Of a DNA stretch of 64,000 bases, positions 7,830 through 15,501 are shown one piece after another. A program made the position numbers and the translations under genes. The DNA comes from Prevotellaceae bacterium UBA2852 (GTDB lineage Bacteria; Bacteroidota; Bacteroidia; Bacteroidales; Bacteroidaceae), in contig DEFM01000015.1 of assembly GCA_002350855.1 (NCBI GenBank), positions 1 through 64,000 on the forward strand, read 5' to 3'. Below the pieces are notes generated by a model. It was not told the DNA's origin, ran no database searches, and worked only from the letters and a program-made list of their open reading frames with translations. Position 1 is the first letter of the stretch, and each line of letters opens with the position of its first letter.

Positions 7830-8984
7830 TTAGTCCTTTATACAATCATGGATGGCATCGAGATAACCGTGTCCATAACGTAAATCCGGTTCAACGTAAT
7901 TGCCTTCGGCCCATTCATTCCATGATTTAAGAAACAGAATTCTATGTTCGGGTTGCTTTTTTTCTATTAGTTGAAGTGCTCGTTTTATAGTTTCTGCAAA
8001 ACGCTCTGGAGTACTATTGTGGTAAATACCATTCAATCCAGCTCGTGGACTTCTGTCCCATTGGGGCAGGAGGGAAGGGTAGACATCTTCACGAGCATCT
8101 TCTGGTACATAGTAATGCTCCATTACACGTTTGTAGTCATACTTATTAACAAGAGAAATACCTGTACGATAGGAAAGTTGACGTTGGAATAGCACCCACC
8201 ATCTGTTTTTTACACAAGCTTCTGCTCTCCATGTACCTAAAGATAATACTGCATCGAATTTGAGATTCTTCGTAGTATAGTCATAGTACTTATTCGCTTC
8301 GTTGATGGCAAACATGCCATTGGTGATTTTCTCACCCTTTTCGTCAACAATGGGTCTGCCATTGGTGTTCTGCATGTAGCCTACGAAATGAATGCCTTTC
8401 AATCCTGCTTCTTTAGCCCACGTCCTCCAAGTTGGAATAAAGTCAAGAGGTAAATCGTATGGATTAAAAACCACAAATAGAGGTTTTCCATCTATTGTGA
8501 TATATCGATGGTCTTTGAATGCAGGAAGTACGTATTCAAAATGTTGACGATAATCGTCTGTGCCTAAATAACGCTGTTCAACAATCATTTCATTACGCTG
8601 CTTCCCTTCATGTGTCCATGTATTGGTCGTCCAACTATGATTTGCCCAACCTAATGCAAATGGAAAATCAGGTTTTCCACTTGCAAGGACTTCATTGAAT
8701 GGACGCTGAAGCAATTGTTTGCCTCCTCCAAACCAATAGTGCCAATAGCAGAAACCTTCTATTCCAGCTTCACGAGCCATCTGTGCCTGCTGTTCGCGCA
8801 CTTCAGGCATACGCAGGTCGTAGTAACCCAAATCTGCTGGAACACGTGGCTGGTAATGACCCTTAAACAAAGGCTTAGCCTTACCGACATTTGTCCATTC
8901 GGTAAAACCCGGTCCCCAAAACTTGTCATTTTCAGGAATAGGATGAAACTGGGGAAGATATAATGCTATTACTCGCGCTTTCAT
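7830..8984 (-). CDS. WbsX-family protein (GH99-like domain) of polysaccharide biosynthesis
   Basis: A 384-residue protein of the Glyco_tran_WbsX family. It begins KARVIALYLPQFHPIPENDKFWGPGFTEW and contains GFCYWHYWFGGGKQLL and ALGWANHSWT, hallmarks of this family, which has a GH99-like TIM-barrel fold and is found almost only in O-antigen and capsule loci. The family is usually annotated as a glycosyltransferase, but its reaction is not well established. The start codon overlaps the stop codon of an upstream acyltransferase remnant (ATGA, 8981-8984), a sign that an intact acyltransferase gene once preceded it in the operon. Confidence 0.88.
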   Translation of the reverse strand: MKARVIALYLPQFHPIPENDKFWGPGFTEWTNVGKAKPLFKGHYQPRVPADLGYYDLRMPEVREQQAQMAREAGIEGFCYWHYWFGGGKQLLQRPFNEVLASGKPDFPFALGWANHSWTTNTWTHEGKQRNEMIVEQRYLGTDDYRQHFEYVLPAFKDHRYITIDGKPLFVVFNPYDLPLDFIPTWRTWAKEAGLKGIHFVGYMQNTNGRPIVDEKGEKITNGMFAINEANKYYDYTTKNLKFDAVLSLGTWRAEACVKNRWWVLFQRQLSYRTGISLVNKYDYKRVMEHYYVPEDAREDVYPSLLPQWDRSPRAGLNGIYHNSTPERFAETIKRALQLIEKKQPEHRILFLKSWNEWAEGNYVEPDLRYGHGYLDAIHDCIKD

Positions 8985-9133
8985 AATTTATTATTGTATA
9001 GTTTAATAGTATTAGCAGGTATTCCTGCTGCTACAGAATAAGAAGGAACATCGTGTGTGACAACACTATATGCACCAACAGTATGATAATACTGTTCTAT
9101 TAAATATATAAACCAATTGTAATTTTTCCCCAT
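8981..9133 (-). pseudogene. Remnant of a hexapeptide-repeat acyltransferase
   Basis: A 50-codon frame starting at 9133. Its last 33 residues (TVGAYSVVTHDVPSYSVAAG, then IPANTIKLYNNKL) are the C-terminal left-handed beta-helix turn and cap of serine-acetyltransferase/WbbJ-type hexapeptide acyltransferases; most family members read VGAGSVVTKDVP at this point. The first 17 residues are not recognisable as this family. The catalytic and trimer-forming repeats are absent, so the gene is a deletion remnant. Its stop overlaps the WbsX start by one base pair step (ATGA). The product of the locus probably no longer carries the acetyl group that the ancestor made. Confidence 0.75.
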
Positions 9134-9169
9134 TGTATATTGAATTAGCATTAATTAGAGGTGTTTGCA

Positions 9170-10315
9170 TTATTTGTTAGCAATAATTTTATAGCAATCA
9201 TGATATACATCATCTGCAATTGTTTTCCAAGAGTAGTCTCCTTTGAAATACCATAGTTCTATTGCTGCTTCGAATTGTTTAATGATTTCCGGATGTTCTT
9301 TCATGTAGATAATTGCATCAGCAATAGCTTGTGAATCACGAGGTGGTACAACTATACCTAATTCACCGTTTCTTACCATTTCAGGGAGACCACCAACGTT
9401 GGTCACAATGACTGGCTTCATGAAAGCAAATGCTGACATTACAACACCACTTTGAGTTGCATCTATGTATGGGCATACAACACACATGGCACCATTAATT
9501 AGTTCTACTAATTCTTTTTCTGGAACAAAACGATACAGAGTGTCGGATTTTTTTACATTAGGCAACAAAGACAAGTCTACATTTTTGTTTTTTCCTGCAA
9601 CTACCATCTTTATGTGAGGATATTTTTCCTGTACTTTTTGCATTGCCTGATAAAAGTATTCTATGCCTTTGTGAGTTGTAACCTGACCGAAAAACAATGC
9701 ATAAGGTTCTCCTTCGTAAGGCTGTGGTTGGTACATCCTAAGATAAGAATAAGAACTGAGCCTGCTGTCAAATACTTTTGCTTGTTTTAATTTATAAGTA
9801 TTAATAAAATCCTCTTTTTGAGAGCGATTGAAAATGATGAAGCTTTTCAGAATTTTCATTGCTATATTGCGTTCAAAAACGATTCTTTTTGATTTTACAG
9901 ATGAGTGCATGAATGGGTCATGAACGGATAATACAATACGTTTTCTGAGAAGATAAATAGGGAATTCGTGTATATGAGGAAATTCAGTAATATGAATTAT
10001 GTCATAATTCTGCTTCTTTAAGTGTATGTAGACTTTCCACCAGAGTTTATAGGCTGCTGTTCTAGAATGATGGGGGTTGTTGATGATGAACATCTTGGAA
10101 AGGTCAATGATTTTCCCGAAGACATTCAGTTCCTGATATTCTGTGGCAGGGATTATTCCATATTTTGGATTGATGGTGTCAATATTGACAGCTGCTCCCT
10201 TTGTTAATGGACCTATAGATAAATAGTAATCAATTTCAGCGTGGTTTTTCATCTCAGAAAGAAATGACAAATCAACATCTGAAAAATAAACAGTGGAAAT
10301 ATAAGCGATTTTCAT
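9170..10315 (-). CDS. Glycosyltransferase family 4 (exopolysaccharide assembly)
   Basis: A 381-residue GT4 protein. The C-terminal domain contains YALFFGQVTTHKGIEYF, the typical start of the donor-binding fold, then VVCPYIDATQSGVVMSAFAFMKPVIVTNVGGLPEMV. In that segment the second acidic residue of the E-x7-E motif is not obvious (ATQSGVVMSAF), so donor binding may differ from textbook GT4 enzymes. The N-terminal half has NYDIIHITEFPHIHEFP. It should add a sugar to the lipid-linked repeat unit. It lies 19 bases after the pyruvyl-transferase-like gene. The AT content is high. Confidence 0.82.
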   Translation of the reverse strand: MKIAYISTVYFSDVDLSFLSEMKNHAEIDYYLSIGPLTKGAAVNIDTINPKYGIIPATEYQELNVFGKIIDLSKMFIINNPHHSRTAAYKLWWKVYIHLKKQNYDIIHITEFPHIHEFPIYLLRKRIVLSVHDPFMHSSVKSKRIVFERNIAMKILKSFIIFNRSQKEDFINTYKLKQAKVFDSRLSSYSYLRMYQPQPYEGEPYALFFGQVTTHKGIEYFYQAMQKVQEKYPHIKMVVAGKNKNVDLSLLPNVKKSDTLYRFVPEKELVELINGAMCVVCPYIDATQSGVVMSAFAFMKPVIVTNVGGLPEMVRNGELGIVVPPRDSQAIADAIIYMKEHPEIIKQFEAAIELWYFKGDYSWKTIADDVYHDCYKIIANK

Positions 10316-10334
10316 AATAATGGACTAAAAGGTT

Positions 10335-11561
10335 TTATGATGTTGCTAATTGAGAAAGAACAGTCTTCATCATAGATGTGTATAGGGTGTAGTAAGCTTC
10401 TGCGAACTTATGAGCCTTAGCTTTGTCAAAGTTGTTAATATGGTTAAGAACTAGTTCTGGAGAAGGGGGTGTGAATTTATTGCTAATACATGACACCCTT
10501 GATGACTCAAAACCAGCTAATGTAAGTAGATGGCGTATTTTGCTTGATTTGTCACTAGTGATATGTCCTCTAAGGTGTTTTATGCCGTAGTTGTCAAAAC
10601 TGTAGAATGGAACTTCATTGTGAATCGAAACAACTATTGGGTGCATATTATTGCCAACATAACCAGAAGAGTATTTGATGAGAGCATACCATTCTAATGG
10701 AGAAAGAGGCAATTTAATAGTTTGGTCTGCCACACCAAAAGCATTCTGCATAGAAAAAGGTAAAACGATACATTTATAACCATGCAAGTGGGCTGAATTG
10801 CAAAATGAAGTAATCCACTCTGAGGTAACGTGGCTTGTCTTGAAGAAACTTAACAACAAATATTTCTCTGGAAGTTGATATCTCTCAGTTATTTCCTTTC
10901 TTGAAGGTGTTATTTCTGATGCGTTGTAGTTGAATGCAAAAACAGGATCGGGAGTTATATCAGGAGTTATTTTCCCTTTAGTTATGGAAGAAATCATTTC
11001 CTGTGTCCATGTGTCGCGCACTGAATAATAGGAATGATGCGAAAGAGACTCAGTCATAATCTTGCGAATACTGCGAGGAATGAATTTGTATGCTGAATCC
11101 TGACACGATGCAGAAATAACTGCAGTAGGAACACTTTGCTTAAGATTATTGTTGAATGTACCCCAATATGGATTTGGGAACATTCTGTCAGAAGTGTATT
11201 TTATGATACTGAAAAGTCGTCGAGTGGGGAAGATTAGTCGTTCTTGCCAAGGGTGGTGTTGTGCTACCGCATCACTACCAATAATAACAGCGTCAATACC
11301 TAGTTTGTTAATTACGGTGGCAATTTCTTCATCTGTTCTGCATATAGGAGTTTCTTCCCAAATGATTTTTCTTAATTCTTGTTGATTAATGAATTGCTCT
11401 TTTGGTGTGCGTTTTTTGTAAAATGCTTCCAAATCTAAAGGAATCCAATTAATAACAAGAGGATTGTGTCCTGCCTTCTCAAGGTATTTGTATGTAGAAA
11501 GCAGTTGTAATGTGGCACCGAAATTACAAGCAGAATGATATGCAAGTAGTCCTATTCTCAT
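10335..11561 (-). CDS. Polysaccharide pyruvyl transferase family protein
   Basis: A 408-residue protein that begins MRIGLLAYHSACNFGATLQLLSTYKYLEKAGH, the N-terminal signature of the polysaccharide pyruvyl transferase family (PF04230). It contains DAVIIGSDAVAQ, the family's GSDxxW-like region, and SGYVGNNMHPIVVSIHNEVPF, matching the conserved (N/S)xRMHxxI-type segment. In capsule loci these proteins may add pyruvate ketals from phosphoenolpyruvate, though many members have no proven activity. The start codon overlaps the stop of the preceding polymerase by 4 bases (11558-11561), so translation is probably coupled. Confidence 0.83.
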   Translation of the reverse strand: MRIGLLAYHSACNFGATLQLLSTYKYLEKAGHNPLVINWIPLDLEAFYKKRTPKEQFINQQELRKIIWEETPICRTDEEIATVINKLGIDAVIIGSDAVAQHHPWQERLIFPTRRLFSIIKYTSDRMFPNPYWGTFNNNLKQSVPTAVISASCQDSAYKFIPRSIRKIMTESLSHHSYYSVRDTWTQEMISSITKGKITPDITPDPVFAFNYNASEITPSRKEITERYQLPEKYLLLSFFKTSHVTSEWITSFCNSAHLHGYKCIVLPFSMQNAFGVADQTIKLPLSPLEWYALIKYSSGYVGNNMHPIVVSIHNEVPFYSFDNYGIKHLRGHITSDKSSKIRHLLTLAGFESSRVSCISNKFTPPSPELVLNHINNFDKAKAHKFAEAYYTLYTSMMKTVLSQLATS

Positions 11562-12820
11562 GTTGTTCCCTCCTCTAATAATTGTTTTACTTCCTCAACA
11601 TGGTCTTCTACTTCTACCTCTACCTCTGATAATTGTTTTTCTTTACCTGCTATATATCCCCAAAATAGAGTTAGTGCAGATATATTTAATGTGTATAAAA
11701 ACACATGCGAAGACATTGATGTCAGCAAGAATATAACAAATGAAGCTACGTATGCAGGAGCATTAGGGGACTTTTGTTTATATAGGTTCCGCGTGATGAA
11801 GAACAAATGTATTAGCAAAAACAGTAAAAAGAATAGTCCGAAAATACCTATATCATAAGTGATTTCAAGGTAATCGTTATGTGCGGAAAGCTCCAATGGT
11901 GAATCTTTAAGAACAAAGTTCCAACCATGACCAAACAACAACTCAAAAAGATTAGAGTTCCCAATCATTTCTAAAACAACAAGATATACAATATTACGTC
12001 CGGAGCCGCCATCGGCACTCGCTGTTGCAAATCGATCAAAAATTTTTCCTTCTGTTTGAATATTAATATATACGATAACACATACAATTGAAATCAATAT
12101 GATTAGCGAGATAATAATCTTGATAATCAGGGGAATACTTTTCTGTGATACCTGTTGCTTAGTAAGTAGGTAAGCGATGACAGCTAATAGTATCGTGACA
12201 AAACCGCCACGTTTTAGTGAGGTGAGTACTGAAATACTGATTAGTACAATTAGAATTCTACGAGTCCATTTTTTATTGAATGTCATTACCACAGGTAAAA
12301 ACATCATCAGTACATAAACTGTTCCATCACGGAATTCTGCATCAAGGACATAGTTGATTAACACTCCTTTCATGGTCATGGCATACATTATTACTAATAG
12401 AATAATGCCAAGTGCAATTCCTCTGTTAAATGTTTTTTGTGATATCTTGTATGCCAGATTATAACTGAAAATGTAAATTAGCAATGGTACAAGTAAGGAA
12501 CAGAACAGCACCACGTAGGATATTATACCTTTTCCGTCTACAGGTCCGTGTAAAAATGCAAACGCAATAGTGATAATATAGAGAATGAACAGTGTTATTG
12601 ATATGTGATTGCGGGGATATCTGCCTAAAAGACAACAAATAGAGAGTAGAGCCGTAAGAAGAAGTAATGAATGTGTTTTGAATGGTGCAGCATTAGAGTT
12701 AACATCGACATGATACATTATAGAGTCAACCATGCTTTGCTCTTCAAAGAGAAAATACAGCATGATAAACAAGGTAAAGATACCTATGTGTATCAATTTG
12801 ACAATAACCGACTTCTGCAT
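11558..12820 (-). CDS. O-antigen/capsule polymerase (Wzy-like, Wzy/WaaL superfamily)
   Basis: A 420-residue, strongly hydrophobic protein with about ten to twelve predicted membrane segments. It has a large periplasmic loop near the C-terminus with LFGHGWNFVLKDSPLELSAHNDYLEITYDIGIFGLFFLL; the GHG...AHNDYLE pattern is typical of the Wzy_C/O-antigen ligase superfamily. It should polymerise flipped repeat units in the periplasm. It lies 3 bases after the flippase and overlaps the pyruvyl-transferase-like gene. The polymerase and ligase types cannot be separated by sequence alone; the locus favours polymerase. Confidence 0.83.
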   Translation of the reverse strand: MQKSVIVKLIHIGIFTLFIMLYFLFEEQSMVDSIMYHVDVNSNAAPFKTHSLLLLTALLSICCLLGRYPRNHISITLFILYIITIAFAFLHGPVDGKGIISYVVLFCSLLVPLLIYIFSYNLAYKISQKTFNRGIALGIILLVIMYAMTMKGVLINYVLDAEFRDGTVYVLMMFLPVVMTFNKKWTRRILIVLISISVLTSLKRGGFVTILLAVIAYLLTKQQVSQKSIPLIIKIIISLIILISIVCVIVYINIQTEGKIFDRFATASADGGSGRNIVYLVVLEMIGNSNLFELLFGHGWNFVLKDSPLELSAHNDYLEITYDIGIFGLFFLLFLLIHLFFITRNLYKQKSPNAPAYVASFVIFLLTSMSSHVFLYTLNISALTLFWGYIAGKEKQLSEVEVEVEDHVEEVKQLLEEGTT

Positions 12821-12823
12821 ATC

Positions 12824-14419
12824 TTATTTACCAATTAGTGATCTTACCTTTGAAACTATATATGTTCTTTCAATCTGATTGCAGCCAACATAATAAATTG
12901 TAAGTACAGAAGAAAGCATAGATATTGTTGTTAGTACAATAAACGATTTCCATCCTTCTGCCAATAATTGAGAAATTATCAAAGGTATAATCGTTGCTAT
13001 AATTGAAACAATACAAACGTTTACGTATACTTTACAAATATAATTATTGGATGATAATCCAATCATAGGGCGAAGCATGTAAATTCGAACAAAAAGGCAA
13101 ATCTGAGAAATAACTATTGCAACAATTAACACACTTTCTGGTGATGCACCCAATGTGAGCAGAATGTAACTGACCGGTATATTCAACAAAGTTATTCCAC
13201 CAACCGCAATCTGATAATTCTTGATGTTTCCTGTTGCAAGCATTGCTGTTATCAACGGATTTGACAAACATTCTGAAAGCCCAAATATTAACGTAAGCTG
13301 CACAAATATAGTGGTACACTCAGGAACTTCTTTAAGCCATATTCCGAGTAGAAAATTTGTGCTAAGAAGAATGGGTAAAGATATAATAAATAAGATGTAG
13401 TACGAAAACCTTGAACCTCTATAAATAAGGCTCATCATATATTCTTTATTACCAGATGCAAAGTTTTTTGTTATCTGTGGATTAAGAGCTACCATGAAAT
13501 TCTGTACGAAGCTTGTTATGACAGTACTTACTTTCGTGGAAATTGCACGTGCTGCATTAATAACAGGCCCGAAGAACAAATTGGTTATAATGGTACCTCC
13601 ATGCTCCCTAATTATGTATGAAGAAGAGCCAATCAAATTCCATCCAGCGAAACTGAACATTTCCTTAAAGAGATTTTTGTCGGAAATTCCATAATGATAA
13701 GTACATTCTGCAAAATTACGTTTGCAATATATACCATAGTATATTCGAACAACAATCGACAGCACAACTATCAATGCTGCATAGTATATTAATCGATCTA
13801 TTGGTGATATTTTTACAGTCAAAGCTATAGCAAGCCTAATTATTGCTTCAAAAATGCTTATGTATGCAAAGACTTTCATTCTTTCATGTGCAACTATCGC
13901 AGCATTGTACGGAATGCTGAACAGATTTACACAAAGTGCAAGAAGAGATAATTGATAACACCAATTTGCAGCAGCTATTCTTTCAGGTGGTATAATAAGG
14001 TGCGTATTTACAAACCATATACCAATAGTCTCTCCAAGAATAAGAATAATAACAATTAAGATAAACTGTATTGTTATTGACAGGGAAAAGACTTTTTCTA
14101 GTTTTTTTCTGTCGCCTTTCCCCATTGCGTAAGTAAGAAAACGGGTAATAGCTGCAGATAATGAGCCACTCAACACGGTGAACATTGTAACAACTCCACC
14201 AACAACATTGTAAATGCCATAATCAACAACACCAAGTGCGTCCAAAATGACACGTGATGTATAGAGGCTTACTAAAGTTAGTAGTAGCATCCTAAAATAG
14301 AGAAGAGAAACATTCTTCGCTATTCTGTCATTATTTGATGCGAGTCCTCTCATCAATTCTCGTTGTTTAGCATTTAATTTAATATGTGTAGAATGCTCTG
14401 TGATGCTACTATCGGGCAC
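12824..14419 (-). CDS. Polysaccharide flippase (Wzx-like, MOP superfamily)
   Basis: A 531-residue integral membrane protein with about 12-14 helices. It starts with a cytoplasmic N-terminus and NVSLLYFRMLLLTLVSLYTSRVILDALGVVDYGIYNVVGG, the classical first helix pair of oligosaccharide flippases (Polysacc_synt). It should move undecaprenyl-linked repeat units across the inner membrane. The start overlaps the end of the Wzz gene by 11 bases (14409-14419), consistent with co-translation. AT-rich like the Wzy gene, as expected for serotype-specific parts of capsule loci. Confidence 0.88.
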   Translation of the reverse strand: MPDSSITEHSTHIKLNAKQRELMRGLASNNDRIAKNVSLLYFRMLLLTLVSLYTSRVILDALGVVDYGIYNVVGGVVTMFTVLSGSLSAAITRFLTYAMGKGDRKKLEKVFSLSITIQFILIVIILILGETIGIWFVNTHLIIPPERIAAANWCYQLSLLALCVNLFSIPYNAAIVAHERMKVFAYISIFEAIIRLAIALTVKISPIDRLIYYAALIVVLSIVVRIYYGIYCKRNFAECTYHYGISDKNLFKEMFSFAGWNLIGSSSYIIREHGGTIITNLFFGPVINAARAISTKVSTVITSFVQNFMVALNPQITKNFASGNKEYMMSLIYRGSRFSYYILFIISLPILLSTNFLLGIWLKEVPECTTIFVQLTLIFGLSECLSNPLITAMLATGNIKNYQIAVGGITLLNIPVSYILLTLGASPESVLIVAIVISQICLFVRIYMLRPMIGLSSNNYICKVYVNVCIVSIIATIIPLIISQLLAEGWKSFIVLTTISMLSSVLTIYYVGCNQIERTYIVSKVRSLIGK

Positions 14420-15488
14420 TTATGAGAATGTCCACAAGTTGTTTCTTAAGAATGTGTACACTTGTGCATATAGTAGTGAGGAAAAGCATTAGAATAATAA
14501 AAATCACACGCTTTGGACCTGCAGGCTTAGTTGGCAGCGATGCACCTTGTAATACTGTGAATGCAGGTGTGCGTTCCTGAACTTTTGCCTTGGCAATTTC
14601 CAGTTGTGTATTTAATGTGTTATATGTGTTTAATTTAAGCTGCATGTCGTTTTCAAGACGGTCACGCTCTGAAATTGCTGTCTGAAGAATTACATCTCGA
14701 TTTGCATCACAGTAAACACCATAAGCATCAATCGATTTTTCATAATTCAGACGTGCTTCTTCAGTCAGTTTCTCGTAGTATTCTAAATCAACACGTGCCT
14801 TACTAGTTCTGTAAACGGTAATATAACGCTGTAGTCTTGCGCTTACTGAATCTGCGATTGTTGCGCAAACTAAGGGATCTTGATCTGTTACTGATATTGA
14901 AATTAGTTCTGTTTTAAGGTCAACATCACATGTGATATTACTTTGAACTCCTATAACAACACCTTCTTGTTCCTCGGTTAACCGATGAGGGTTAATCTTT
15001 CCTCCGTCGCCTGTGCTAGGATCCTCTTTGTCTTTGAAAATTGATTTTATTTGTTTCTTTAACCAAATAAAAGGATATTCATAGAATGCGGCTTTGGTGT
15101 GTTTAGACAAGTAAGTGTAATAGTCTGAACGAACACTTCCATCCAATGTCTCTACTTGTATGTCTAATAGGCTTACAGCAAAATCCTTTGTGGAAAATAT
15201 ATCAGGATATATCATTGGATATATAGCATCCGCTCCCTGTTCTCCATTAAGATTAATACCAAATGAAGATGCGATAGAACCGATTGTTCCTGAAGAAAGT
15301 GCTCCGTTATTTGATTCTGGTGCAAGTAATACTTCTGTAGTGTAATAACGTGGCTTTGGAAAAATCCATAGCGCAGCCACAACTATGGTGATGAGCCATA
15401 CTTTTATGAAGAGGCGTTTGCGCGAGATGAGTTTTTTTACAACTTCACGCAAGTCTATGTATTCTTTATTTTGTTTTTTTGCATCCAT
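14409..15488 (-). CDS. Chain-length determinant protein (Wzz family)
   Basis: A 359-residue polysaccharide co-polymerase. It has a membrane helix at about 31-48 (KVWLITIVVAALWIF), a long periplasmic part with coiled segments (about 210-300) and a second helix at about 328-350, preceded by the proline-rich LPTKPAGPKR typical of Wzz proteins. It ends shortly after the second helix with no tyrosine-kinase domain, so a kinase, if used, must be encoded elsewhere. It should set polymer length together with Wzy. It lies 13 bases after the Wza-like export gene. Confidence 0.88.
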   Translation of the reverse strand: MDAKKQNKEYIDLREVVKKLISRKRLFIKVWLITIVVAALWIFPKPRYYTTEVLLAPESNNGALSSGTIGSIASSFGINLNGEQGADAIYPMIYPDIFSTKDFAVSLLDIQVETLDGSVRSDYYTYLSKHTKAAFYEYPFIWLKKQIKSIFKDKEDPSTGDGGKINPHRLTEEQEGVVIGVQSNITCDVDLKTELISISVTDQDPLVCATIADSVSARLQRYITVYRTSKARVDLEYYEKLTEEARLNYEKSIDAYGVYCDANRDVILQTAISERDRLENDMQLKLNTYNTLNTQLEIAKAKVQERTPAFTVLQGASLPTKPAGPKRVIFIILMLFLTTICTSVHILKKQLVDILISAR

Positions 15489-15501
15489 AGTGGTTGGGTT
15501 G

